Positions 26,751-36,127 of a stretch of DNA of 64,000 nucleotides are shown piece by piece (position 1 is the first letter of the stretch; each line of letters opens with the position of its first letter). The notes under the pieces were generated by a model. That model ran no database searches, was not told the DNA's origin, and saw only the letters and a list, made by a program, of their open reading frames with translations. The DNA comes from Moorena producens 3L (GTDB taxonomy: Bacteria; Cyanobacteriota; Cyanobacteriia; Cyanobacteriales; Coleofasciculaceae), in contig NZ_GL890948.1 in assembly GCF_000211815.1 (NCBI RefSeq), positions 1-64,000 of the forward strand. Reading direction: 5' to 3'. A program made the position numbers and the translations under genes.

Positions 26751-28192
26751 TTTTTCCTCCGAAATCTAACTAAACCTGTAGGTTGGGTGGAACGAACTGC
26801 TCCCGCTAACCCAACCTACGAATAACGCTAGTGTTAGACTGAACAGGACTGCCGTCAGCGCCTGCAAACCAAGAAACCTGGTTAGCAAATAAAAGGTGCT
26901 GCCAAATACCCCATCGGTAACACCAAAAGGAAAACCGCCCCACTAACAACGCCCCCACCCCCAGAAAAGGCATGGGGTTTGTCGTTGGGATTGCGAAAAC
27001 CAATGATCTAGCGCTATGCTGTCACCCCTGTAATGATGCCAGACAGCAGACATGCCAATCAGCGTATGCAGCTTCAATATTCCCTTTGCTGCTGTGTAGG
27101 GTTCTGCTAATCCGGCTTCAATTTACCCAAAAATAACAGCAATAACCATAGAAATAGTCGCAAAAAATAAATTCTACCAACTTACCTCATACCAGGGATA
27201 ATTAGGGGGAAAGTAGCCGATCGGGTCACCAAAGACCGCAAACAATATCATGGAAATCACAAAATGAACCACAATCGGAGCAATTGTCTTGGGATACGGC
27301 AAGTGGTGATCGTTGAGTGGGGCGAGATACTCTAGGATATTGTTCTCAATCAGGTCTCAATTAGGAATTGCTCTCAAACCTTACACTAATAAATCACACT
27401 AAAAGGATACTATAAAATTAGTTGGCATCTTTGAGATTAGAGCCATAAAAACGACCAGGTTCAGAGTGATAAGCAATAAAATAACATAAAATTGTTGTGG
27501 TTTGATGTCTTTCCAAAAAATCACTGCGATTCTCCTAATTTCTAGTTGGTTTACTTAGGTATAAATCCTCAAAAATGTGGATTTATTTTATTTAGCGGAT
27601 AGTTTGGCAGATATATAGTTAGTGCAGGGTAATTTTTAACCCAACAACCATTTGTGTCAAATGAATTGTCTCAAATGACACGGTTTCAAAAGCAGGCAGC
27701 TAGCTCCAGTTAGTAGATATAGCCACTAGATAGAGCAAGTATAGCCAGACCTGAATTCAGATATATCACCTGGTCTTAGTATAGCCAGCTAACCCTAGGT
27801 GTTAGTAGATTTTTCAGGAATTTTTAAGATTTATTACAAAGCCAAAAAGGTTGACAATTTGTCTGATCTAATTTTGAGAATTTGTCTTGTGATAAACCTG
27901 ATCACCTGGTGATCAATTAAACTAGTCGATATCAGGGATTTTAACTATAGCATTTCTCAGTTATCAATTGCTTAAGGTACTTTCGTCCTAGGTTTTAGGG
28001 AGTAGGGAGTAAGGAGTAGGGAGTAGGGAGTAGGCAGTAGGGAGTAGGCAGTAGGGAATAGGTACAAAATTATGTGTACCTCATTACTATCAGAACCGCT
28101 AGATAAAGTCTTGGTTGTATAAATTAAATGGCATTTGCTCTGGAAACTCTAGACTAGAACTCTGGACTAATTTTACTGATGGATTTAATTAG
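26751..28192. other. 1.4 kb gene-poor region with remnants and a GGGAGTA array
   Basis: It contains a 65-codon minus ORF (26806-27003) that is not convincing, a DUF2231-like remnant (listed separately), AT-rich unique sequence (27360-27990) and a GGGAGTA/GGCAGTA array (about 27996-28062). The promoter of the 28193 gene should lie in the last ~130 bp. No RNA gene was recognised. Confidence 0.5.
27174..27353 (-). pseudogene. Remnant of a DUF2231-like membrane protein (N-terminal piece)
   Basis: A minus-strand frame without a normal start reads ILEYLAPLNDHHLPYP, then VVHFVISMILFAVFGDPIGY and ends NYPWYEVSW-stop. It resembles the beginning of cyanobacterial DUF2231 membrane proteins: the first helix is present, but an upstream TGA and the early stop leave only ~60 codons. 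Family match is from memory and moderate. Confidence 0.4.
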
Positions 28193-29677
28193 ATGAAGAG
28201 TCAAACCTTTCTTCAACCCATTGACCGTACTGCTGGCGCAGTCATACTTATACTGAGTCTACTGATTGGTATATTACTGTGGACTGGCGATCGCACTGCC
28301 CCCAGGGTACGGAAATTTACGTGGCAAGATAAACAAGTCGGTGCGGAGGATAAAGCGTTTATCCTAACCTTCAGCCGTCCTATGGATCAGACTAGTGTGG
28401 AAACTAATCTGAAGATTGTTCCACCCATACCGGGCAAAATTAGCTGGGCTGGACGTAAAATGGCTTATACTCCGCTGCTCCCTTTACCCTATGGCACCGA
28501 GTATCAATTCCAGCTCACTGGAGCAGTAGATCAATTCGCTAAGCCTGGCAACAAGACTGCCATGGAACCGTTCAAGGCATCTTTCCGTACCCGTGACCGA
28601 GCCTTTGCCTATGTGGGTGTTCAGGCAGAAGAAAAGGGGCGATTAATTTTCTATAATCTCACTCGCCAACAAAAAACTATCTTGACGCCTCCAGATTTGG
28701 TGGTTATGGACTTTAAGTTCTATCCTGATGGCAGCCGACTTCTTTTCTCTGCTGTTGATAGTCAGAATCAAGAACAGGACTTGCTCTCGGCCAAATTATA
28801 TACTGTGACCACGGGCATATCTACTCGTGCCCCAGCTCAAGCTCCCGTATCCTCAGACTCTGATGGGTTAGTTGAGCAGGTTCTCGATAGCAAAGACTAC
28901 CAGAATCTGAAGTTTGATTTGTCTGCTGATGGTAAAACGATTGTGGTGCAGCGGGTCAGTCGGAGTAATCCTTCGGAATTTGGGCTGTGGACCATACAAC
29001 CTGGTACCAAACCGAGACCATTAGACCATGAACCAGGAGGAGATTTTATGATTACTCCTGATAGCAACGCAATCGCGATGGCTCAAGGTCAGGGAGTGGG
29101 CATTTTACCCTTGACACCAAATGCTCAACCCCTAGACTTTTTACCGAAGTTTGGCATGGTCATAAACTTTGCTAAGGATGGTTCAGCAGCAGTGATGGTG
29201 AAGTTTAATTCTGACTATACGCGATCGCTATTTTTAGTCAAAAACCAGGGCTCTGAGCAAGAGATACTGCGCACCACTGGTTCTGTCCATAGTTGTGAAT
29301 TCTCGGCGCAAAACCAGATTCTCTATTGTCTGCTCAGCCAACTCATTGCTGGGGAAGAATTCAAAGAAGAACCTTTCCTAGCAGCGATTAACCTTAAACC
29401 TAATGAAAAGAATGAGTATACCTTAAAGCGCTTGATAGTTTTACCGGAGCAACAGGAAGTTCATATGAGTTTGTCCCCAGATGACTTAGGCATACTCTTT
29501 GATCAACTGGTTCCTGAACGGTCATCTGAGGAAGGTTTGATCACTGATGAAGGACAAATAATTGCCAATGCTAGACTGTGGCTATTACCTTTAGTGGATG
29601 ATACATCGTCAGATACTCCAGTGAAGCTGGAAGCGGAACCACTCCTAACTGGATTTAATGCTCGTTGGCTACCTTGA
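28193..29677 (+). CDS. Membrane-anchored Ig-like / β-propeller protein
   Basis: 494 aa. A short N-terminal cytoplasmic tail and one hydrophobic segment (AVILILSLLIGILLW, ~15-31) are followed by a bacterial Ig-like domain of SbsA/Big_5 type (FILTFSRPMDQTSVETNL, YGTEYQFQLTGAVD; ~40-135). A long β-rich region follows, with TolB/WD40-like blade motifs (FYPDGSRLLFSAVD, LSADGKTIVVQR, LSPDDLGILFDQL). It is probably anchored in the inner membrane with a periplasmic propeller. The stop TGA lies inside the first unit of the downstream GGTTGAAGGTT array, so the array may have replaced the original C-terminus or spacer. Confidence 0.75.
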   Translation: MKSQTFLQPIDRTAGAVILILSLLIGILLWTGDRTAPRVRKFTWQDKQVGAEDKAFILTFSRPMDQTSVETNLKIVPPIPGKISWAGRKMAYTPLLPLPYGTEYQFQLTGAVDQFAKPGNKTAMEPFKASFRTRDRAFAYVGVQAEEKGRLIFYNLTRQQKTILTPPDLVVMDFKFYPDGSRLLFSAVDSQNQEQDLLSAKLYTVTTGISTRAPAQAPVSSDSDGLVEQVLDSKDYQNLKFDLSADGKTIVVQRVSRSNPSEFGLWTIQPGTKPRPLDHEPGGDFMITPDSNAIAMAQGQGVGILPLTPNAQPLDFLPKFGMVINFAKDGSAAVMVKFNSDYTRSLFLVKNQGSEQEILRTTGSVHSCEFSAQNQILYCLLSQLIAGEEFKEEPFLAAINLKPNEKNEYTLKRLIVLPEQQEVHMSLSPDDLGILFDQLVPERSSEEGLITDEGQIIANARLWLLPLVDDTSSDTPVKLEAEPLLTGFNARWLP

Positions 29678-30255
29678 AGGTTAGCAGGTTGAAGGTTAGC
29701 TGGTTGAAGGTTAGTAGGTTGAAGGTTAGTAGGTTGAAGGTTAGCTGGTTGAAGGTTAGCTGGTTGAAGGTTAGCTGGTTGAAGGTTAGCTGGTTGAAGG
29801 TTAGCTGGTTGAAGGTTAGCTGGTTGAAGGTTAGCTGGTTGAAGGTTAGCTGGTTGAAGGTTGGCTGGTTGAAGGTTGGCTGGTTGAAAGTTAGTAGGTT
29901 GAAGGTTAGCCGGTTGAAGGTTAGCCGGTTGAAGGTGTTTTTTTTTGGAAGGGTGTTTGGTTGTTCGCGTAGCGTGGCCTTTTGGCCAAGGGTGAAGGTT
30001 GGTAAAATAACCGAGCAACCTGTAACCTGTAACCTGTAACCTGTAACCAAACAACCTTGAAACCTTCAAACCTTCAACCTGTAACCAAACAACCTGTAAC
30101 CAAACAACCTTAAACCTAATAACCTTCAACCTTAAACCTTCAACCTTCAACCATCAAACCTTCAACCTTAAACCTAATAACCTTCAACCTTCAACCTTCA
30201 ACCTTCAACCTTCAACCTTCAACCTAATAACCTTCAACCTAATAACCTGTAACTT
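29676..30255. repeat. Large inverted array of GGTTGAAGGTT units
   Basis: About 17 forward copies of a 15 nt unit (TTGAAGGTTAGCTGG and variants) run from 29676 to about 29936. A GCGTAGCGTGGCC hairpin element lies at 29963-29990. Return copies (AACCTTCAACC, AACCTGTAACC) run from 30015 to 30250. Forward and return halves are complementary, so the whole could form a large hairpin. Because the unit is 15 nt, long ORFs appear on both strands (LKVSW and NLQPA repeats); these are not genes. Confidence 0.9.
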
Positions 30256-30269
30256 GACATCAAAAGACT

Positions 30270-30647
30270 ATGGAAATTAATCAGTGTCTTCATGTTGCTG
30301 TTTTAGTTTCTGATTTGGAAAAGGCAGAGCATTTTTACGGTAATATTTTGGGATTATCTAAAGTTAATCGAGAGCTGAGATTTCCTGGTGCTTGGTACCA
30401 AGTTGGTCAATTCCAAATTCACCTGATGGTTAATCCTAATGCTAAAGTTGACCTAAAAAATCCTGAAAAATGGGGTCGTAATCCCCACATTGCCTTTAGT
30501 GTAGTAAATTTAGATGAAGCGAAGGAATGTCTACACGCTCATGGTTACCCGATTCAATTGAGCTCATCTGGTCGTGCGGCATTGTTTACCCAAGATCCAG
30601 ATTGTAATATTATTGAGCTTAGTGAGATTAATAAGATTAGCACTTAG
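30270..30647 (+). CDS. VOC / glyoxalase-family protein
   Basis: 125 aa, a single vicinal-oxygen-chelate module pair. VAVLVSDLEKAEHFYGNILGL opens the first βαβββ unit (in part: LEKAEHFYGNILGL), FQIHLMVNP carries a metal-type His, HIAFSVVNLDEA opens the second unit and PDCNIIELSE ends it with a metal-type Glu. It fits glyoxalase I/dioxygenase-like enzymes; the substrate is not predictable. Cytoplasmic. ATG at 30270, 15 nt after the repeat array. Confidence 0.85.
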   Translation: MEINQCLHVAVLVSDLEKAEHFYGNILGLSKVNRELRFPGAWYQVGQFQIHLMVNPNAKVDLKNPEKWGRNPHIAFSVVNLDEAKECLHAHGYPIQLSSSGRAALFTQDPDCNIIELSEINKIST

Positions 30648-30674
30648 GGTTTAACGTAGGGATGGGGAGAATAA

Positions 30675-31991
30675 ATGAAAACCATTGCCTACCTGTACAG
30701 CAATCCTCTACTTGACCCGGTGCCTGACCCAGAAGTTTGGGGTTTGGAGGTGGATCAGGTCTATCTAGATTTGGGAGGACGCCAGCAGTGGCAGCAGTTA
30801 GTTGCGGATTGCCAAGCTCAAGCTCCTGATTACTTGCTAATTCGTCGTCTGGAAGAACTGGGAGAGTGTTTGGCTGAAATTAGCGATCGCATTAGCCAAG
30901 TTGAAAGCCTTGGTGTTTGCTTGGTTGCCACAGAGCAATCTTACAATTCTGCTCAGCTAACGGATGCTACCAACTACACTACAATTCGCGCTAGCTTACT
31001 GAAACTAATACACGAAATCCAGCAGGAAGTCAACAGCCGCCGCCTTCGGCAAGGACATGCTCGTAATCGCCTCAAAGCCTTACCTCCACCAGGAAAAGCC
31101 CCCTATGGCTATCGGCGGGGCAAAGACCGCTATCTAATTGACCGCAGTACTGCACCGGTGGTTAAGGATTTTTTTGAACAGTTTCTGCTTTATGGTTCCT
31201 TGCGGGGTGCAGTACGGTATTTAGAGCAAAAATATGGTAAACGGATTTCCGTGACTACCGGGCGTCGTTGGCTAACAAATCCGGTTTATCGGGGAGACCT
31301 TGGCTATCAAAAAAATGGTGAAGTCATTTCCGATACCCATAGCGCCATTTTGAATCGCGAAGAAGCCGCACAGATTGACCGATTGCTCAGGCGCAACCGA
31401 CAATTACCTCCTCGTACCGCCAGTGCTCCCCGTTCTTTGGCCGGGTTGGTGGTTTGTCAGGAATGCCAGTCGGGGATGACCGTTGTTAGTGTTACTCAAT
31501 ATCGTAAAAACAAACAATATCTCTACCTACGTCCGATTCATTGTCCTAAGCATCCAAAATGCCGTGCTATTAGTTATGAACAGGTTTTGGAGCAGACTAT
31601 TCAACTGATCTGTCAGGAATTACCCCGTGCTGTTGCTGCTATGAATGCTCCCAGCTTGGATGGGGTCAAGGAATCCCTTAAGGATAAAATTACTCAAAAA
31701 AAAGATAATTTAGAGCAACTACCTCTGTTAACGTCTAGTGGGGTGCTTGATCAAGACACGGCTGATTTACGAGCATACAAACTACGCACAGAAATTTCCC
31801 AATTACAGCAGCAGCTAGCCGCTTTGCCGCCAGTGAATTTAAAAGCGATCGCTCAGACAGTATCCATTCCTCAATTCTGGATTGATTTATCAGAATCAGA
31901 GCGTCGGTTTTACTTTCGGGAGTTTATTCAAAAAATTGAAATCCTGCGTCAGGTAAAAGAATTGCAGCTGCAACTTGTGTTTATTTTTTAG
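30675..31991 (+). CDS. Large serine recombinase-family protein with degenerate catalytic domain
   Basis: 438 aa. The N-terminal resolvase-like domain (~1-140) lacks the normal YxRxSxxxQ start (it reads IAYLYSNPLLD), and the DRLGR-type motif is replaced (LLIRRLEELGE). The recombinase DNA-binding domain is clear at ~145-225 (GKAPYGYRRGKDRYLID, RWLTNPVYRGDLGY). A zinc ribbon follows (CQECQSGM..CPKHPKC), then a coiled coil at ~315-365. It probably still binds DNA but is unlikely to catalyse serine recombination. It may be a domesticated regulator. It begins 27 nt after the VOC gene. Confidence 0.8.
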   Translation: MKTIAYLYSNPLLDPVPDPEVWGLEVDQVYLDLGGRQQWQQLVADCQAQAPDYLLIRRLEELGECLAEISDRISQVESLGVCLVATEQSYNSAQLTDATNYTTIRASLLKLIHEIQQEVNSRRLRQGHARNRLKALPPPGKAPYGYRRGKDRYLIDRSTAPVVKDFFEQFLLYGSLRGAVRYLEQKYGKRISVTTGRRWLTNPVYRGDLGYQKNGEVISDTHSAILNREEAAQIDRLLRRNRQLPPRTASAPRSLAGLVVCQECQSGMTVVSVTQYRKNKQYLYLRPIHCPKHPKCRAISYEQVLEQTIQLICQELPRAVAAMNAPSLDGVKESLKDKITQKKDNLEQLPLLTSSGVLDQDTADLRAYKLRTEISQLQQQLAALPPVNLKAIAQTVSIPQFWIDLSESERRFYFREFIQKIEILRQVKELQLQLVFIF

Positions 31992-32270
31992 GTAAGCTAT
32001 CAGCTATCAGCGTGTCGCGTATCAGCGTGTCGCGTATCAGCTCTCAGCTCTCAGCTCTCAGCTATCAGCTATCAGCTCTCAGCTCTCAGCTCTCAGCTCT
32101 CAGCTCTCAGCTATCAGCTCTCAGCGTGTCGCGTATCAGCTATCAGCGTGTCGCGTATCAGCTATCAGCCAAAGGCCATGCTTGGCCTTTGGCCACGCTG
32201 TGCGAACGCGAATGGCTGACGGCTGACCGCTGACCGCACCTCAAGTAGCCTGCGCATAGCGCATATGCTT
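31992..32270. repeat. TATCAGC/TCTCAGC array with GCGTGTCGCGTATCAGC units and hairpin elements
   Basis: Heptamers alternate with GTGTCGCGTATCAGC units (31996-32165). A double copy of the TGGCC/GGCCA hairpin element ending CGCTGTGCGAACGCG follows (32168-32212), then GCTGACCGC units. The following ~330 bp to 32605 is unique sequence with no recognised gene. Apparent ORFs here are repeat products. Confidence 0.85.
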
Positions 32271-32881
32271 ACTTTTTTAGGGTTGATCTTTTAGCCTAAT
32301 ATTGTCTAGTTTTTAGACTATAATTTGCCCAGCAATGGTGCTACTGATAGCTGGCACATTCAAGATATCATCAGTTGTACGCACCGACACATTACTCTTA
32401 GTTTAAGTAACGCCGTTTGGCGAGGCATCCTGTAAAGTTATCCAAAGATTAATTACATTAGCTTTCACTAAGCTAGTCCTGCTCAGGAATTTTTGTAAAA
32501 TTAAATACAGAAAATAGTTAAAGTTTACCCATTGTCTGGGAAGATTTTGGCTCGAAGCAGTCTCAGCTAGGGTAGACGGGAATTTTTTTATCTTGATGAC
32601 GAACTATGAAACTTTTAGAACCGCAGACCCAAAGCCCGACTTGGAACAGCTCCCCTAATCCCAACTTAGATCAGTCCCAAGATGCGTTCCAACCTGGGAC
32701 TTGGGTACGTCTGTTAGAGCTACTTAACTAGTGAGGGGGTCTGGGGGAGCTATAAGTCCCCCACTATACACGGAGTGTTAGTGGTGGGATACATGGACTC
32801 CCCCAGCCAGACAGATAGAGAGGGTTCGACGCCCTCTCTATCTGTATTTACCATTGTCTTTTTCTGTGGTAAAATAAGATT

Positions 32882-34212
32882 ATGTTAATGATGAACTATA
32901 CATACAGGATTTACCCGAGCCAAGATCAACAACAGATCATCAAGGAATGGCTTGAGACTTGTAGACGAGTCTATAACTACTCATTAAGAGAGTTAAAAGA
33001 CTGGATTGCAAGTCGTAAATGTCCTTAGGTGCGCTTTCCGTTGGCGAATTAAATTCGCCACGGGTCGCACCTGTGGATAGGTGTTCTTTGCAGAGTGAGT
33101 ACATAATCCCTGCCGATACACCATTCCCCAGTTACCATCGTCAGCAAAACAATCTACCCAAAGCCAAGAAAACTAATCCGTTTATGTCAAGGGTGCATTC
33201 CCAGGTGTTACAGACAACCGTTAGAAGGTTGCATGACTCATGGGAAGCAATGAGTAAGCGAGGATTTGGTTTTCCAAGATTTAAGAAAAAGGGTCAATAC
33301 AAGTCGTTTTTATTTCCGCAATTCAAGTCAAATCCAGTAGAACACGAACATATCAAGCTTCCTAAAATTGGCCTAGTTCCTATTCGGCTCCATCGAGAAA
33401 TTCCTGTTGGATTCCAAGTCAAACAGGTCAGAGTTCTGGCTAAGGCTAGACAAACAGAATGGTATGTTGTGATATCAATTGCAATGGAAGTTGATATCCC
33501 AGATCATCCTGCCGTTGGTCGGGCAATAGGGATAGACCTTGGGTTAGAAAAGTTTCTGACAACTTCAGATGGTTTCACAGTTGAGCGTCCTAAGTTTTTA
33601 AAGCAACTGCAAGGTAAGCTGAAATTGCTACAACGTAGAGCAGCTAAAAAACAGAAGCGTTCTAACAACTGGGAAAAAGCACAACTGAAGGTGGCCAGAT
33701 TGCATCATAAGATTGCCAACACTCGTAAAGACTTCCATCTGAAAACAGCACATTTGCTCTGTGACCAGGCTCAGACAATGTTTGCGGAAGATCTCAACAC
33801 AATAGGACTCAATCGAGGAATGCTAAGGAAAGACTGCATTGATGCATCTTTTGGTCAATTCTTAGATCTCCTCAAATGGGTAGCTTTCAAACGTGGGTGT
33901 TACTTTCAGCGAGTAGACCCCCGTGGGACGAGTCAGACTTGCCCTGAGTGTCAGGCCACAGTGAAGAAAGATTTGAGGGTTAGAGAACATAAATGCAAGA
34001 CATGCGGCTACACGACACATAGAGATCATGCAGCCGCTCAGATGGTGAGATGGCGAGGATTAGAATTAGTACCCGTGGACAATTCGGGAAATGGAAACAG
34101 CCTGTCAAGTAGTCGATCTGTCGGGGGAGAAATCCTAGATAAGTGGCTTTGGGCAGGAATACCTATTTGTGAGAATGGGAAGCCTACACTATACGCGAAG
34201 CGTATAGTGTAG
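32882..34212 (+). pseudogene. tnpB: TnpB RNA-guided nuclease broken by a 47 nt palindrome
   Basis: The start MLMMNYTYRIYPSQDQQQII lies at 32882, and the frame stops at 33026-33028. It resumes in another frame through DRCSLQSEYIIPADT. Deleting bases 33026-33072 (47 nt) rejoins KCP to VDRCSLQ and gives 428 codons including stop. Catalytic residues are present: GIDLGLEKF (D), FAEDLNTIG (E) and THRDHAAAQM (D). The zinc ribbon is CPEC..CKTCG. The downstream ORF could still yield an N-terminally truncated protein from the ATG at 33019, but it would lack the first ~45 residues. Confidence 0.85.
33026..33072 (+). repeat. 47 nt palindromic element inserted in tnpB
   Basis: Outer arms AGGTGCG and CGCACCT, with an inner hairpin GGCGAATT/AATTCGCC. 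It includes the TAG that ends the N-terminal frame. A second copy in inverse orientation is at 45879-45927. A CCT triplet flanks both sides, which could be a target duplication. Confidence 0.8.
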
Positions 34213-34381
34213 GAGGATGTCACTCCCTATAGCTTTGATGAAGCGCTGCTGCTGTGCCAGGTTTCAGAAGACCAGTGGGTATCCTGGATTCCTGATCATG
34301 GTGAAGCAACGCTGCATATCAGTCAATTTTTCTGAGAAATATGACCCTTGGAGGCAAAAGGCTTGCAGGCACAATAATCGA

Positions 34382-34642
34382 TTAGCCACCGCTAACAGGA
34401 GGAATCAGAACCACTTCATCCCCATCTTGCAAGGGGGTATCGGGGGGAACAAATTGTAGATTGATGCCAAAGCGGGTCACTTCACGCCATTGCTCCAGCT
34501 CTGGGTGTTCACTCAGTAAACGGTCTAACACCGCTGATACTGATGTTTGAGGGGGAAATCCCAACTGGAGTTCTGGCAAGCCATAGGTTTCTTGATAGGC
34601 AGCAAAAAGCTTGACTGTAACAGTAATTGATGGTTCAGACAT
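34382..34642 (-). CDS. MoaD/ThiS-family ubiquitin-like sulfur carrier
   Basis: 86 aa. A β-grasp fold pattern (ITVTVKLFAAYQETYGLPEL, LLSEHPEL, DGDEVVLIPPVSGG) ends in the essential di-glycine that is thiocarboxylated. It likely serves molybdopterin synthesis or a related sulfur transfer; MoaE is not in the window, so the partner is unknown. The ATG at 34642 opens MSEPSITVTV. The gene sits between two mobile elements and its 3' end is 46 nt from the split small gene. Confidence 0.85.
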   Translation of the reverse strand: MSEPSITVTVKLFAAYQETYGLPELQLGFPPQTSVSAVLDRLLSEHPELEQWREVTRFGINLQFVPPDTPLQDGDEVVLIPPVSGG

Positions 34643-34839
34643 AGATTAATTTGGGTTCAAGCTCTTTTATTCTATTTTATTCTGTTTTATTATATTTGGT
34701 TCTGTTTAATTTTAGTCTGCCTGGCTAGACTGATACCCTTGGCACTATACTTGACAAAATTAGATCGAAGTAAATAGATGCACCGTCATGATCACAGCAG
34801 GTAAGTTTAGGACAGCTATTACAAGGCAAGTTCCGGTAT

Positions 34840-36127
34840 TTATTGACAAAAGCCGTAAGTGTATCCATCTTTTCGGTGTATTGCCGATATATCTTGAGGT
34901 TTACAGCTTTTGTAGCCTTTCATTCCTAACGGGGTAAATCCAAAACTTCCTTTACTTCTGGGAGTAACTTTGCCTATCCCTAGTTTTTGATGTTTGGCTA
35001 TGTCTCCGGTTACCCAGCCTTTAATCGGCTTCAATGGGTTATGTCTAATGGGGTAGCCGTACTTGTTGAGTGCCGCTTTTTGCCTTCCTCCTTGCCCAAA
35101 GCAGGTTACTAGAAGAGGTTGAGAGGTTATCAAAGTTAAAGTCTCAATATCCCCAACACAAGCGGCATCAATCCAGTGCTGTTTAGGGAGTCCTAGCTTC
35201 GTTCGGTTGTACTTAGTTTGTGCTCCCGTCCCAGTTACTACTGGTCTTACACTTTGGAGCATTTTTACTAGCTTTTTACGGGTTGCATTAACCGCCGCCG
35301 CATCCTTTAATGGCTGTTTAGCTTTAGTCTTAATCTTCTGAAGTAGACTTGGCTTATTTTTTAGAAAATCTTCTATAGGCTTATTTCCTTTTCGTTGGTT
35401 GCACTTTTCGCAAGCCAAACAAAGATTACTTACGCAATCGCTTCCTCCTTTCGATTTTGGATGGATATGTTCAATCTGCAAGGGGACATTTTGCTTTCCA
35501 CAATAGGTACATTCCCTTTCCCATTTTTCAAGCAAATACTCTCTGACTTCATAGCCAGCTAGTTCCCCCTGCTGATACTCAACGCCACTAATTTCTGGAT
35601 TCTGCATTTTTTGGGTATCAAACTTAACTTTTTCAAGCCAAATCTCATTGACCGGGCAGAATTTTATCAATCGTTTTACCCAAGTCTGGGTAGGTAGTCA
35701 GAATTCTGTGCTCTAGGCTAGGGGGCAGCCATCCCTGTGGGCGTCTACGGTTAAGGAATCGAGGTTTTCTGTAGCGGGTGTGGCGATTGCGCCTTCCGCT
35801 TCTTACAGCTCTTCTAGACTCTAGTTTTTTCTTGATTAATCCTCCTCTGTGTTCTAATTCCATCCCCCAAATAACTTGATCATTTTGGACTAAGGCAAAT
35901 CCAGTTACCTTGCTGCCAGGATCGATCTTGATTTGACAGGGTGAGATAGTTGGATCATCGTTCGCGCAGCGTCGGCTTTGCCGAATCCCTGTTTTTAGGA
36001 TGATTGTGAATGGATACATCCTAAAGACCGCCGCTTTACCTTTTTTCAATAATCGGCGTGCTTTCTTTGGCGAAATGGGATTTAGTGGTCGTTTGTTCGT
36101 GTCAATGATAAATACGTAATTTTGCAT
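34840..36127 (-). pseudogene. iscB: IscB RuvC-HNH RNA-guided nuclease with frameshift (copy 2)
   Basis: The N-terminal ORF (36127-35645) opens MQNYVFIIDTNKRPLNP, with RuvC-I KIDPGSKVTG and the bridge RRAVRSGRRNRHTRYRKP. The C-terminal ORF (35670-34840) has HNH (CTYCG, QIEHIHPKSKGGSD, CEKCNQ) and RuvC-III KQHWIDAACVGD. A tandem GGTA duplication at 35689-35696 causes the shift; removing four bases joins LTT to QTWVKRLIKF and gives 428 codons including stop. A 24 nt repeat (35961-35984) adds residues within TGIRQSRRCAND without breaking the frame. It is only moderately similar to copy 1, so the two are separate elements and not a recent duplication. Confidence 0.85.
35961..35984 (-). repeat. 24 nt hairpin element in frame inside iscB copy 2
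   Basis: Read on the minus strand, arms TCGGC and GCCGA are followed by CGCTGCGCGAA. Removing it leaves GGGATCGATGATCC and a protein that aligns with copy 1. The insertion point is GAT^CG, as in the other two cases. Confidence 0.75.

Larger units (their letters stand above)
32728..34223 (+). mobile_element. IS200/IS605-type element carrying only tnpB
   Basis: About 1.5 kb. The left end contains GGGGGAGCTATAAGTCCCCC-type pairing (about 32740-32762) and a hairpin with arms AGATAGAGAGGG and CCCTCTCTATCT (32814-32844). The right end has a hairpin with arms CTACACTATACGC and GCGTATAGTGTAG (34190-34215) followed by GGAGGATGTCAC. The tnpB stop lies within this hairpin, as usual when the ωRNA overlaps the 3' end of tnpB. 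Another right end with the GGAGTATGTCAC tail is at 59490-59533. No tnpA is present, so it would need a transposase in trans. Confidence 0.7.
32606..34335 (+). pseudogene. Small cyanobacterial gene split by an IS605-type insertion
   Basis: The left piece (ATG at 32606) reads MKLLEPQTQSPTWNSS through FQPGTWVRLLELL and meets a stop inside the IS. The right piece (from 34225) reads PYSFDEALLLCQVSEDQWVS and WIPDHGEATLHISQFF, then TGA at 34333-34335. Joining CTTAA (to 32727) with TCCCTATAGC (from 34224) keeps frame and gives a ~77 aa protein of the kind I recall as a short conserved cyanobacterial hypothetical. The intervening IS occupies about 32728-34223. Function unknown. Confidence 0.6.

Noticed and set aside
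26806..27003. 65-aa minus ORF MVFAIPTTNPMPFLGVG
   Set aside because: No ribosome site or recognised family, and it sits in a gene-poor remnant region; could not be supported.
29503..30150. Long ORFs on both strands with NLQPA, FNQLT and LKVSW repeats
   Set aside because: The 15 nt array is open in several frames; no start context or non-repeat domain.
29676..30255. CRISPR array
   Set aside because: Units are contiguous without unique spacers and are inverted in the second half; no cas genes nearby.
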